From contig JBBAKL010000003.1 in NCBI GenBank assembly GCA_040403535.1, positions 56,839 to 120,838 of the forward strand: DNA of 64,000 nt, in the 5' to 3' direction. The translations under genes were made by a program, and so were the position numbers. The notes beneath the pieces were generated by a model. The model ran no database searches. It was not told the origin of the DNA and saw only the letters and a list, made by a program, of their open reading frames with translations. Below are positions 43,865 through 52,819 of this stretch, one piece after another. Origin of the DNA: JAHEYG01 sp040403535. Lineage in GTDB: Bacteria > Bacteroidota > Bacteroidia > B-17B0 > Aurantibacillaceae. Position 1 is the first letter of the stretch; each line of letters begins with the position of its first letter.

Positions 43865-45700
43865 GTGCGAATTTCCTTAGTATATAAGTACATTATCATA
43901 CTGCTTCTGCTTGGCGGATTACAAGCCCATGCGCAAAAAAACAATGATGATAAACTGGCAATTCAATTCCTCGAACAAAAAGAATATGAAAAAGCCAATG
44001 TGTATTTTGAAAAACTCTATGACAAAAATCCCGACTTATGGTATGTCTATTATTATAAAGGATTAATTGGAGCTAAAGATTATAAAGAAGCTGAAAAAAT
44101 CACACGCAAACAACTTAAACGTAATCCTCAGAACGCTAACCTATATATCAATATTGCTAAAATTTACCACGATCAGGGCGATACAAAAAAGGAAAACGAA
44201 AATTATCAGAAAGCCATTAAAGAAGTTATTCCGGTACAAAGCTTTTTAAATGCATTGGCTACAACTTTTATTGAAGAAAAATTATACGACCTTGCCATCG
44301 AAACATATTTAAAAGGCCGAAAACAAACTCCTGAATACCCATACTATTATGAAATTGCTGAAGTATATCGCCGCAAAGGCGATTTCAAAGCGATGATAAA
44401 TGAATACCTCGACGCCATTGAATTTAAAGAAAGTGAAATTTACACTGCACAAGGGTATCTCCAAAACGCTTTAGGTTATAATGATGAGACAGGTGGTTTT
44501 AAAAACCCTGTGTTAAAACAAGAATTACAAAAGCGAATTCAGCAACATCCCGACAAAGTTGTGTTTGCCGAGTTTTTAATTTTCATTCAAAAGCAACAAA
44601 AAGATTTTGAAGGTGCCTATACTCAAAGTAGAGCTCTTGATAAACGATTAAAAGAAGATGGGCGTCGCCTGTATGAGCTTGCAAAAATCTGTTTAAGCAA
44701 TGAGCGATACGATGTTGCTTCAAAATGCTTTCAATATGTTATTGACAAAGGCGTGAGTTCAGGATATTATGACGCTGCCTGCATAGATATAATTAATTGT
44801 GAGTACCAGTCTGTAACTACAAAATCTAATCCCTCTAATGAAGAATTAATAAGTCTTGAAAATCGTTTTAAAGAAGCGCTGAATAAATATAAAGGTACCC
44901 ATCTGTCTACTTTTTTAATTACTAATCTTGCCAATCTGGAAGCTTACTTACTAAATAAACCCGACGCAGCAGTTGAATACATTGAAACCTTATTGGCAAA
45001 TCCGGGTTTAGACCCTCAAACTCGCGCACAATTTAAAATTCAATTAGGAGATATTTTGATACTTAAAAATTTAATCTGGGATGCTTCATTACTTTACTCG
45101 CAGGTTGAGAAAGATTTTAAATTAGAACCAATAGGGCAAGAAGCGAAATTCAGGAATGCTAAACTGAGTTATTATGCCGCTGACTTTAAATGGGCTAAAT
45201 CTCAATGTGATGTTTTGAAAGGAAGTACAACCAAACTAATAGCAAACGACGCCCTTGATTTATCGTTAATAATAACAGATGCCATTGGCATTGATACAAA
45301 TGCGGCTCCATTAGCTCGTTTTGCCGCAGCTGATTTATTACTGCAACAGCATAAATACAATGAAGCTGTAGCTGAAATGGACAGCATCAATAAAATATTT
45401 CCTGAACACACACTCGGAGATGATATCCTCTATAAAAAAGCAGAAGTATTTATTAAGCTTGGAAAATATAGTGATGCAGAACGCATGTATCTTGATATTT
45501 TAAAATTTTACAGCGATGAGTTATATGGCGATGATGCGCAATTTAAATTGGCCGAATTATATGAGAAAAAATTAAACGACATTGAAAAAGCGAAAGCCGC
45601 TTATCAGGAGGTACTTACTAAATATCCTGGAAGTATATATGTTGTGGAAGCGCGTAAACGCTACCGAATTTTACGAGGAGACAATTTAGAAAATGGATAG
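43865..45700 (+). CDS. Large exported TPR protein
   Basis: A 611-residue protein with GTG start at 43865, followed by a signal peptide (IIILLLLGGLQAHAQ). The rest is TPR-type helices from end to end: EKANVYFEKLYDKNPDLWYVYYYKGLIG, NPQNANLYINIAKIYHDQGD, LYDLAIETYLKG, AVAEMDSINKIFPEHTLGDDILYKKAEVFIKLGKYSDAERMYLDIL (in parts). It is probably periplasmic or outer-membrane associated and a scaffold for other proteins. A near -7 box (TAACTTTA, 43844-43851) lies just upstream. Its end overlaps the dioxygenase gene by 8 bases. Confidence 0.85.
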   Translation: MRISLVYKYIIILLLLGGLQAHAQKNNDDKLAIQFLEQKEYEKANVYFEKLYDKNPDLWYVYYYKGLIGAKDYKEAEKITRKQLKRNPQNANLYINIAKIYHDQGDTKKENENYQKAIKEVIPVQSFLNALATTFIEEKLYDLAIETYLKGRKQTPEYPYYYEIAEVYRRKGDFKAMINEYLDAIEFKESEIYTAQGYLQNALGYNDETGGFKNPVLKQELQKRIQQHPDKVVFAEFLIFIQKQQKDFEGAYTQSRALDKRLKEDGRRLYELAKICLSNERYDVASKCFQYVIDKGVSSGYYDAACIDIINCEYQSVTTKSNPSNEELISLENRFKEALNKYKGTHLSTFLITNLANLEAYLLNKPDAAVEYIETLLANPGLDPQTRAQFKIQLGDILILKNLIWDASLLYSQVEKDFKLEPIGQEAKFRNAKLSYYAADFKWAKSQCDVLKGSTTKLIANDALDLSLIITDAIGIDTNAAPLARFAAADLLLQQHKYNEAVAEMDSINKIFPEHTLGDDILYKKAEVFIKLGKYSDAERMYLDILKFYSDELYGDDAQFKLAELYEKKLNDIEKAKAAYQEVLTKYPGSIYVVEARKRYRILRGDNLENG

Positions 45701-46568
45701 AAAAGATTTTTTAAAAACAATTTCATTAATTATGTCAACTCCAATTGTGAGCAGTGCGCAGCCCTTGCTGGATGAATTAAAAAAAGCCGAATACACACAA
45801 AAAATGCCTGCTTTCTTTATTGGACATGGCAATCCCATGAATGCTATTTACGATAATGCCTTTACAAAAAAACTAAACACTATCCGGAATACCATCAGTA
45901 AACCAAAAGCAATTCTGGTAATTTCGGCGCATTGGATAACAAAAGGTACGTATGTGTCAACCAATCCACATCCAAAAACCATTTATGATTTTGGTGGTTT
46001 TCCGGATAAATTATTCAGAGTAAAATACGAACCAAGCGGAGCTCCTGAACTGGCTAAAGAAATAAAACAAAAAGTAAATTACACTTCCGTTTCTGAAGAT
46101 GATAAAATGGGCTTAGATCACGGCGCGTGGACTATTCTTAAACACATTTATCCTTCTGCCGACATTCCGGTATTTCAATTAAGCATTGACTATTCGAAGC
46201 CCGCTGCTTACCACTATGAATTAGCAAAACAATTAAATTATTTACGATATAAAGGTGTAGTAATTATTGGAAGCGGAAATATTGTACATAATTTAGGAAT
46301 GGTAGATTTCAATAATCCGAACAGTGCCTATGATTGGGCTATTGAATTTGACAGTACCGTCAAGAAGTTACTTGATAAAGGCGATGATACTGCATTAATC
46401 AATTATGAAAAATTAGGCAAAAGCGCGCTGTTATCTATTCCTACAAACGACCATTACCTGCCTATGTTATATATTTTAGGATTAAGAGACAAAGGTGAAC
46501 AGGTTTCGTATATTTACGAAAGTATGGAGATGGGCAGCTTAAGTATGCGTAGTTTTGTAATCAATTAA
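45693..46568 (+). CDS. ygiD: 4,5-DOPA-extradiol-dioxygenase-like enzyme (YgiD/LigB family)
   Basis: A 291-residue class III extradiol dioxygenase family member. Metal-site features: FFIGHGNPMNAI with His45, VISAHWITKG with His80, and LDHGAWTILKHIYP, a strong YgiD/DODA mark; GSGNIVHNLGMVD follows. The N-terminus is unusual: MDRKDFLKTISLIMSTPIVSSAQ resembles an export signal with a Tat-like RKDFLK, whereas E. coli YgiD is cytoplasmic. The plant relatives make betalamic acid; bacterial substrates are uncertain. It overlaps the TPR gene by 8 bases. Confidence 0.87.
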   Translation: MDRKDFLKTISLIMSTPIVSSAQPLLDELKKAEYTQKMPAFFIGHGNPMNAIYDNAFTKKLNTIRNTISKPKAILVISAHWITKGTYVSTNPHPKTIYDFGGFPDKLFRVKYEPSGAPELAKEIKQKVNYTSVSEDDKMGLDHGAWTILKHIYPSADIPVFQLSIDYSKPAAYHYELAKQLNYLRYKGVVIIGSGNIVHNLGMVDFNNPNSAYDWAIEFDSTVKKLLDKGDDTALINYEKLGKSALLSIPTNDHYLPMLYILGLRDKGEQVSYIYESMEMGSLSMRSFVIN

Positions 46569-46582
46569 TAAATAAACAACCA

Positions 46583-46885
46583 ATGTATATCTATAACGTT
46601 ACTGTAAATATTGATGCTGATGTGCACGACGAATGGTTAAAATACATGAAGGAAGAACACATTCCGGATGTTATGAAAACCGGATGTTTCGTTGACAATC
46701 AGATTGTGAAAGTTCTGAATGTGGATGATCAGGGACACACCTACTCTTTCCAATATCGGTTTTTAGACATGGGTGATATTGAACGTTATCAAAAAGAGCA
46801 CGCTCCTCGTTTACAAGCTGATGTTAAGCAACGTTATGCCGATAAATTTGCAGCCTTCAGAACACTTTTAGAAATTATAGATTAA
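46583..46885 (+). CDS. DUF4286 family protein
   Basis: A 100-residue soluble protein of a Bacteroidota-rich family of unknown function. It opens MYIYNVTVNIDADVHDEWLKYMKEEHIPDVM and has a middle YSFQYRF strand, followed by YQKEHAPRLQADVKQRYADKFAAFRTLLE. The pattern of two strands and a long helix suggests a small dimeric alpha/beta barrel-like fold (inference). Lies 14 bases after the dioxygenase and before rsmA, and DUF4286 genes often neighbour rsmA. Confidence 0.85.
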   Translation: MYIYNVTVNIDADVHDEWLKYMKEEHIPDVMKTGCFVDNQIVKVLNVDDQGHTYSFQYRFLDMGDIERYQKEHAPRLQADVKQRYADKFAAFRTLLEIID

Positions 46886-46909
46886 TACCATAAGCGAAAT
46901 TCCGCCTCA

Positions 46910-47719
46910 ATGGCGGGAAACAACATGACACAACCGGTAAGAGCAAAAAAACATTTAGGTCAGCATTTTTTAAATGACGAGAACATCGCTAAAAAAATTG
47001 TGGATTCGTTATTGGAATGCGACAAATCGAGTCCGGTTATTGAAATTGGTCCGGGAACCGGCGTGCTCACCAAATACTTAATCACAGAACTAAAAGACAA
47101 GTTTTACGCGCTCGACATTGACGAAGAATCGATAGCGTACTTAAAAGAACATCATCCCTCTGCAGCTAGTCATATTCACTATGCCGATTTCCTTGAATTT
47201 GATATTGGAAAAATCGTTAACGGAAAATATAATGTGATAGGCAATTTCCCTTACAACATCTCTTCACAAATTATGTTTAAGGTATTAGAAAACCGTAATA
47301 AAATTGATTGTGTGGTAGGAATGTTTCAAAAGGAAGTGGCGCAGCGCATTGCCGAAAAACCCGGAAGTAAAACCTACGGAATTTTAAGTGTATTGTTACA
47401 GGCATTTTACGATATAGAATATTTATTTACTGTTCACGAAAATGTTTTCACTCCGCCTCCAAAAGTAAAATCGGCAGTAATACGATTAAAGCGAAACAAC
47501 AGGAAAGAATTGCCTTGTAATGAGGAATTATTTATAAAAATAATTAAAGCAACCTTTAACCAACGCCGTAAAACAATTCGCAATTCCATTCGAGCTGTTA
47601 TTACCATCTCGGATGAGCAGTTGAATGAATTGTTTCAGAAGCGTCCGGAACAATTGAGTGTTGAGCAGTTTATTGATTTGACAAAATTTGTAGAGGGCTA
47701 TTCAGCGTTCAGATTATAA
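46910..47719 (+). CDS. rsmA: 16S rRNA dimethyladenosine transferase
   Basis: A 269-residue methyltransferase that dimethylates two adjacent adenines near the 3' end of 16S rRNA (KsgA). Motifs: AKKHLGQHFLND, SAM-binding EIGPGTGVLTKYL, catalytic NFPYNISSQIMFKVLE and the C-terminal FNQRRKTIRNSI. The start may be ATG 46910 or ATG 46925. The first lies within a small near-palindrome (TTCCGCC...GGCGGGAA, 46900-46918), which could favour the second. The 3' end overlaps the glycosyltransferase on the other strand by 22 bases. Confidence 0.96.
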   Translation: MAGNNMTQPVRAKKHLGQHFLNDENIAKKIVDSLLECDKSSPVIEIGPGTGVLTKYLITELKDKFYALDIDEESIAYLKEHHPSAASHIHYADFLEFDIGKIVNGKYNVIGNFPYNISSQIMFKVLENRNKIDCVVGMFQKEVAQRIAEKPGSKTYGILSVLLQAFYDIEYLFTVHENVFTPPPKVKSAVIRLKRNNRKELPCNEELFIKIIKATFNQRRKTIRNSIRAVITISDEQLNELFQKRPEQLSVEQFIDLTKFVEGYSAFRL

Positions 47720-48864
47720 AAATCATTCATCTGTTTTCCTACAGCATTAAAAGAAGCGTGTTTGATTATGAAATCACGCATGGCTTTAGTATTAAACTGA
47801 TATTCGCTTCTAAGCAATTTTTCAAGAGCTGAAATTAACTGCACTTGATAATTTACATCAACTAAAACACCAAATTCATTTGTTATAATGTAAGGTAATT
47901 GGCCTACCTTACTTGCAATAACAGGCAGTCCGCAGCTGAGCGCCTCTAATACCACTACAGGCATTCCCTCAAAATGACTGAACAAAATCAGCGCGGTTGA
48001 CTGTTGCATATACTGTGCAACAACCTCCGGTTTTTGTATGCCAATGAATTCTATGTTTTTTAATTTTAATTTATCGGTCAATTCTTTGGTAGCCTTCATC
48101 TCCTCCTTTTCTCCCCCAATAACAGTAAAGTCAAAATCGAAACCTTTTTCCTGCAATGATTTTAATGCGACTAATGTTCCTGAGATGTTTTTTTCACGCT
48201 CTACCAAAGAAGAAACATGAAGTAACTTTATTCTTTTATTTTGTTTAACCGCCGGTACAAACAAATCCGCATCAACAGCGTTGTAAATAAGTTCGAAATT
48301 TCCTTTTAAACCATGCTGTAGCATAGCTGTTTTTTGAGGGTCCGAAATGTGCCAGATTTTAATTGCAGTATTGATACACTTTTCGGTAACTCGTTTTAGT
48401 GTTCTTCCATTATAATTACCATCTTGCGGAGTATAGCCACTCCAATGTTCCAAGACTGTAAACGGAACTGAAAATGCTTCCTTATATAAATCCATTACGA
48501 GAGCAACAGGAAAAATTACGTTAATCTGAATGGCGCTGATTTTAATCTTTTGCTTTTTTAATTGACCAATTAATAATCGATGCGCCTTTTTAAGCTTTAG
48601 GTATTGGATTGCGGAAGAAAACGGCTTTAAATTGAACGAAGGCTTAGTGTATCGGATACGGTATTCCGTTAAATTATCATTTATCTTTAATTGATGGATA
48701 TCATAATGAGGTCCCTGGTCTGAGCTATACGCGTAAACCACAACTACTTTTCTGAATTTTGACAAAGCGATGGCGTGATTTCGAATGAAAATACCATGAT
48801 TTAAATTAGAATCAACAGGATACCACGACGTTAAAAAAAGTATGGCGCCTTCAGACTGTGACAT
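47698..48864 (-). CDS. Family 4 glycosyltransferase
   Basis: A 388-residue GT-B fold sugar transferase. N-terminal half: LFLTSWYPVDSNLNHGIFIRNHAIALS, an acceptor-side loop. C-terminal GT1/GT4 domain: KRIKLLHVSSLVEREKNISGTLVAL, FTVIGGEKEEM, IEFIGIQKPEVVAQYM, and the donor-binding HFEGMPVVVLEALSCGLPVIASKVG. It probably adds a sugar to a lipid- or polysaccharide-linked acceptor at the cytoplasmic face. It lies 13 bases after the SiaB-like gene, apparently the last gene of that transcript. Confidence 0.92.
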   Translation of the reverse strand: MSQSEGAILFLTSWYPVDSNLNHGIFIRNHAIALSKFRKVVVVYAYSSDQGPHYDIHQLKINDNLTEYRIRYTKPSFNLKPFSSAIQYLKLKKAHRLLIGQLKKQKIKISAIQINVIFPVALVMDLYKEAFSVPFTVLEHWSGYTPQDGNYNGRTLKRVTEKCINTAIKIWHISDPQKTAMLQHGLKGNFELIYNAVDADLFVPAVKQNKRIKLLHVSSLVEREKNISGTLVALKSLQEKGFDFDFTVIGGEKEEMKATKELTDKLKLKNIEFIGIQKPEVVAQYMQQSTALILFSHFEGMPVVVLEALSCGLPVIASKVGQLPYIITNEFGVLVDVNYQVQLISALEKLLRSEYQFNTKAMRDFIIKHASFNAVGKQMNDFYNLNAE

Positions 48865-48877
48865 TAAAAAAAGAGAA

Positions 48878-49453
48878 TTATTCTAAGTTAACTGTTGACT
48901 TCAGACTGAATAACGAGAGTTGGTCGTTTATTTTTTCAAAAACATAACCTAATTTATTTCCACTCTTCATGGCAATAGTAATAAAGCCTAAGCCTGCCCC
49001 GCCTTTTTCACTTAATTCGTTTTTCTCAAGATGCTCCATGTAGTATGTCTTAAGAGCAGCAGGATCTTCGAAAGAATTAAGCCTTTCTACGTCGGCCGTT
49101 AGTTTATTAATGTTGGTATTTGAAACAATATTGGCTGTAATAATTTCAACTTTTGATGTTCCCTTTGATAAAATAAAATAATTATGCTGATGTCCGCTTG
49201 CGTCTTTGCCGCCATGAATCAGCATGTTTTGTAAAGCTTCTACTGAAATAAAAAATATTTTCTTTAAAGGACCTTTAGGAATGGAAAGTGCTGTAACTTT
49301 TTCTTCTACTTCTGTTTCGATACGGCTAATGGTGTCTACATTTAACACACCGTCATAAGCCAACAACACGTTGTTATCAGCCTTAAGCGATTCAATTGTT
49401 TTTAAAAAGTGATTTTTAAAAAACGTTTCTTCTGTATGTGCTCCTTCGCTCAA
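48878..49453 (-). CDS. SiaB-like HATPase family protein (DUF6272)
   Basis: A 191-residue protein. It shows a degenerate GHKL ATPase pattern as in SiaB: VLLAYDGVLNVDTISRIE, IFFISVEALQNMLIHGG (N-box Glu72/Asn76/His80), NYFILSKGTSKVEIITANIV and SEKGGAGLGFITIAMKSG (151-158 glycine motif). SiaB of Pseudomonas is a kinase that phosphorylates a STAS partner, SiaC; no SiaC-like gene is next door. One base separates it from the deoxynucleoside kinase gene. Function in this cell unknown, perhaps signalling. Confidence 0.72.
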   Translation of the reverse strand: MSEGAHTEETFFKNHFLKTIESLKADNNVLLAYDGVLNVDTISRIETEVEEKVTALSIPKGPLKKIFFISVEALQNMLIHGGKDASGHQHNYFILSKGTSKVEIITANIVSNTNINKLTADVERLNSFEDPAALKTYYMEHLEKNELSEKGGAGLGFITIAMKSGNKLGYVFEKINDQLSLFSLKSTVNLE

Positions 49454-49454
49454 T

Positions 49455-50072
49455 TTATTTAAATAATCCGTTTAATTGGCCATCAATTAATCTTATTACT
49501 TTGCCTAAATCCTCTTTACTCTCGTTAAAATTAATATCATCTACATCCACAATAAGAAGTTTTCCGGCTTCATATGTAGAGGCCCATGCTTCGTATCGTT
49601 CGTTTAATCGTTTTAAATAATCTAAACGAATGGAGTTTTCATAATCACGTCCGCGTTTCTGTATTTGCTTAACTAAAGTTGGAACGGATGCTCTTAAATA
49701 AATAATCAAATCAGGAGCCTTTACTAAACTTTCCATCAACTTAAATAACGAAAAATAATTTTCGTAATCGCGTGTTGTCATTAAGCCCATTGCATGAAGG
49801 TTTGGCGCAAAAATATACGCGTCTTCATAAATAGTTCTGTCTTGAACAACAGTGTGTTTTCCTTTACGGATATCTAAAATTTGAGAAAAACGATTGTTTA
49901 AAAAATAAACCTGCAAATTGAATGACCAACGCTGCATGTCTTCATAAAAATCATTTAAATAAGGGTTATCGTCAGCGTCTTCGTAATGCGCATGCCACTT
50001 GTAGTGTTTGGCAAGTAAAGATGTTAATGTTGTTTTTCCTGACCCGATGTTACCGGCAATTGCAATATGCAT
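49455..50072 (-). CDS. Deoxynucleoside kinase
   Basis: A 205-residue P-loop kinase of the dGK/dCK/TK2 family that phosphorylates deoxynucleosides. Walker A GNIGSGKT at 7-14, HYEDADDNPYLNDFY substrate region, the DRTIYEDA motif with the catalytic Asp-Arg, and the LID RGRDYENSIRLDYLKRLNERYEAW (in parts). Length is normal. It is the first gene of a short unit with the SiaB-like and glycosyltransferase genes. A TATCTTAG on the minus strand (near 50095) is a weak -7 candidate. Confidence 0.93.
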   Translation of the reverse strand: MHIAIAGNIGSGKTTLTSLLAKHYKWHAHYEDADDNPYLNDFYEDMQRWSFNLQVYFLNNRFSQILDIRKGKHTVVQDRTIYEDAYIFAPNLHAMGLMTTRDYENYFSLFKLMESLVKAPDLIIYLRASVPTLVKQIQKRGRDYENSIRLDYLKRLNERYEAWASTYEAGKLLIVDVDDINFNESKEDLGKVIRLIDGQLNGLFK

Positions 50073-50190
50073 AAAACATTAAAATATTAGACTAAGATAT
50101 AGATTTTACATACAAAAACCAATTTTTTTAATACGAATGGTTTTTTTAACAAACTGATAATAAGTTACTTAATAAGGATTTTGCGCGCTC

Positions 50191-51177
50191 TTATTTATAA
50201 ACAGCCGCGGTAAATTGAATACACTCTTCTATTGGAGTAAATTTATAGTTCAGTTTTACACAAACTTTGCGATTCGAATACGTTGTTTTCGATAGCAATG
50301 TTTCAATCATCGAACCGTTTATTTTCAAATTTTCGGGTAACAGAAACGTAAAAAACTGACCCAGTTTTAAAAAAGTTTTTCCGGCATTAATTTTTGGCGG
50401 TGTTTTGCCAAGTGCCTCATGAATTTTAGTTAGAATGTATTTAAAAGAATAATTATTCTCAATCAGTAAAAACCGCTCACCGAATATTTTTTTATCCACC
50501 AACTGAATCATTACATCTGCTACATCTTTTACGCCAACAAATGCGTTAATACCTTCAGTATAAAATTTAACGCCTTTTTTGCTTACCGAAAATAATTTTC
50601 CTGTGCCTCTATCCCAGTTTCCCGGACCAACAATTACTCCAGGGTTTACAATTACTGCATTTAATCCTTCTTCCATACCGCGCCACACTTCCTGTTCGGC
50701 CATGTATTTACTTATTGAATACGCTGTTTGATTAGGCTTTGCTTTCCAAAAAATGTTTTCATCCAAACCCGTATGTATATCCGTATTCTGAATTGTGGTA
50801 ATGGAACTTACATAACAAAACGCTTCAATCTTATTATTTAAGCATGCATTTACCAAATTTGCCGTTCCTTCCGTATTAATTTTTATTAATTGCTGACGGT
50901 CGCTGTTATTTAAAGACACTAAAGCTGCGCAATGATAAACGGCAGTAACATCTTTTAGTAATTCATCAAGCGATAGTACATCAGTAAAATCGGCATTGCG
51001 CCAAATAATTTTACTGAATAATTGCTTGTAATCTGATGTATAATACGAAAACACTTTTTCTACTTCACTTATATTGCTGGAATCTCTTTTTGTAGCAATA
51101 ACAGGTTTGCCTTGTTGCAATAATTGTAACAAAACATGTGAACCCACTAAACCTGTTGCTCCTGTAACTAAATTCAA
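50191..51177 (-). CDS. NAD-dependent epimerase/dehydratase (extended SDR)
   Basis: A 328-residue Rossmann enzyme. Dinucleotide motif TGATGLVGSH at 5-14, AVYHCAALVS, the catalytic YSISK pair, and NPGVIVGPGNWDRG. These features match extended SDRs of the dihydroflavonol-reductase/epimerase type. It could act on a sugar nucleotide, a sterol-like ketone or a small aldehyde; the sequence does not tell which. It ends the unit exonuclease-gpsA-PAP2-SDR; the gap to the PAP2 gene is 4 bases. Confidence 0.88.
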   Translation of the reverse strand: MNLVTGATGLVGSHVLLQLLQQGKPVIATKRDSSNISEVEKVFSYYTSDYKQLFSKIIWRNADFTDVLSLDELLKDVTAVYHCAALVSLNNSDRQQLIKINTEGTANLVNACLNNKIEAFCYVSSITTIQNTDIHTGLDENIFWKAKPNQTAYSISKYMAEQEVWRGMEEGLNAVIVNPGVIVGPGNWDRGTGKLFSVSKKGVKFYTEGINAFVGVKDVADVMIQLVDKKIFGERFLLIENNYSFKYILTKIHEALGKTPPKINAGKTFLKLGQFFTFLLPENLKINGSMIETLLSKTTYSNRKVCVKLNYKFTPIEECIQFTAAVYK

Positions 51178-51181
51178 AATG

Positions 51182-51814
51182 TTATGCTAATTTAAAGTTT
51201 AAGAAAAAAGTAAATACAATGATTTGCGTTAATAATCCTAATGCAAAACCCGCGTAAATTTGTTTTGGACTGTGCGCATCCAAATACAATCGACAGGTTG
51301 CAATAATTCCTGCAATTAAAAACAAGATAGCAATTTCAGGTACCGCGTTATATTTTAAAACCAAAGAAATCATCATTAAGGAACCGATTAAGCCTCCGAT
51401 GCCTACTGTGTGCGCGCTGATTTTATATTTCAAATTAATTATAGCGGTTAACAAAACCGATACTCCCCCTCCAAAAATTAAAACCTTTATGCTTGGCCAA
51501 ATGTTTAAATCTAAAAACAGATAAAACAAACCAAAATAAAAGCATGATGTTAAAATATAAGGAAAGGTACGTTCACTCTGCTCCTTTAGTGTAAATGTGC
51601 TTATCCGGTTAAGTTTATATAATATGTAAATGTTTATTACCGGTAGGATGAATGAAAACGAAAATATCATTGCCGAAATGATCCATTTCAATTTAAAAGG
51701 TGTCATGTAATCATATATTGAACCTTTTAGAAAAAAGAAAAATATAATACTTCCATAACTACACATAAGTAATGGGTGAAATAAAACTGAAATGATATTT
51801 GCAAAACCTCTCAT
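51182..51814 (-). CDS. PAP2-related membrane protein
   Basis: A 210-residue protein with about six membrane helices. The C-terminal half has remnants of the PAP2 phosphatase pattern: SAHTVGIGGLIG (C2-like, Ser-x-His) and RLYLDAHSPKQIYAGFALGL (C3-like, Arg and His before a conserved helix). The N-terminal C1 motif (KxxxxxxRP) is only weakly seen in LKEQSERTFPY. It may dephosphorylate a membrane lipid such as an isoprenyl or phosphatidyl phosphate, or may be catalytically dead. The start is 2 bases past the gpsA stop, which would suit a phospholipid role. Confidence 0.7.
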   Translation of the reverse strand: MRGFANIISVLFHPLLMCSYGSIIFFFFLKGSIYDYMTPFKLKWIISAMIFSFSFILPVINIYILYKLNRISTFTLKEQSERTFPYILTSCFYFGLFYLFLDLNIWPSIKVLIFGGGVSVLLTAIINLKYKISAHTVGIGGLIGSLMMISLVLKYNAVPEIAILFLIAGIIATCRLYLDAHSPKQIYAGFALGLLTQIIVFTFFLNFKLA

Positions 51815-51816
51815 TT

Positions 51817-52818
51817 TTAAGAAAGCTTTTCTGACAAAATTTTCATTTCTCTACGCGGATCTGAATTTCCATAAACAATATTGTATACCGCATTGGTTAT
51901 TGGCATATCAACATTGTATTTTTTATTTATTTCATGAACACATTTAACAGCGTAATAACCTTCAGCAATCATGTTCATTTCTAATTGGGCCTGCTTAACA
52001 CCATAACCTTTACCCAACATTGTACCAAACATTCGGTTACGGCTAAATTGCGAATAGGCAGTTACTAACAAATCTCCAAGATAGGCAGATGCGTTAATAT
52101 CGCGATTAATAGGATGTACCGCATCAACAAAACGTTTTATTTCCTGAATTGCATTACTTACTAAAACCGCCAAATAATTATCGCCATAACCTAAACTATG
52201 ACAAATTCCTCCAGCTACCGCAATAACATTTTTTAAAACCGCAGATAATTCAGTTCCATAAATATCATCACTACTGGTTGTATTAATGTAACGGCAATTT
52301 AAATAAGAGCACAAAATATCCGCATTGCTCACCTTAGAACAGGCAATGGTTAAATACGAAAGCTTTTCCAGAGCAACTTCCTCAGCGTGACAAGGACCGG
52401 TAATAACACCAATATTTTCAAAAGGAATACCGTATTCTGTGTGCAAATATTCACCAACAATTAAATTATACTCAGGAACTATCCCTTTAATTGCAGAGAA
52501 TATTATTTTATCATTAAACAACTCCTTTGGTAAATCGCAAATGCTTTTATGCAAAAACGCCGAAGGAATAGCGAGTATTACTATGTCAGAATTCTCAATA
52601 CATAATTTAACATCGTTATACAATTCAAGCTTTTTGATTTCAAAATCTACTGAGCTTAGATATTTCGGATTGTGATGATGCTTTGACACATAATCGATGT
52701 CGTCGGCATTTCGGAAGTACCAATTAATCTTATCACAATTGTTACTTAAAATTTTCACTATTGCGGTAGCCCAGCTTCCGCTTCCAACTACGCCAACTTT
52801 ATGTTTTTTAGAACTCAT
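51817..52818 (-). CDS. gpsA: Glycerol-3-phosphate dehydrogenase [NAD(P)+]
   Basis: A 333-residue enzyme that reduces dihydroxyacetone phosphate to sn-glycerol 3-phosphate for phospholipids. I start it at ATG 52818, which gives MSSKKHKVGVVGSGSWATAI with the GxGxxA motif close to the N-terminus and a one-base gap after the exonuclease stop; ATG 52845 would overlap that gene. Other marks: VILAIPSAFLH, SAIKGIVPEYNLIVGEYL, GPCHAEEVA and the catalytic Lys in TELSAVLKNVIAVAGG. GDLLVTAYSQFSRNRMFG is the usual late signature. Confidence 0.95.
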   Translation of the reverse strand: MSSKKHKVGVVGSGSWATAIVKILSNNCDKINWYFRNADDIDYVSKHHHNPKYLSSVDFEIKKLELYNDVKLCIENSDIVILAIPSAFLHKSICDLPKELFNDKIIFSAIKGIVPEYNLIVGEYLHTEYGIPFENIGVITGPCHAEEVALEKLSYLTIACSKVSNADILCSYLNCRYINTTSSDDIYGTELSAVLKNVIAVAGGICHSLGYGDNYLAVLVSNAIQEIKRFVDAVHPINRDINASAYLGDLLVTAYSQFSRNRMFGTMLGKGYGVKQAQLEMNMIAEGYYAVKCVHEINKKYNVDMPITNAVYNIVYGNSDPRREMKILSEKLS

Positions 52819-52819
52819 A

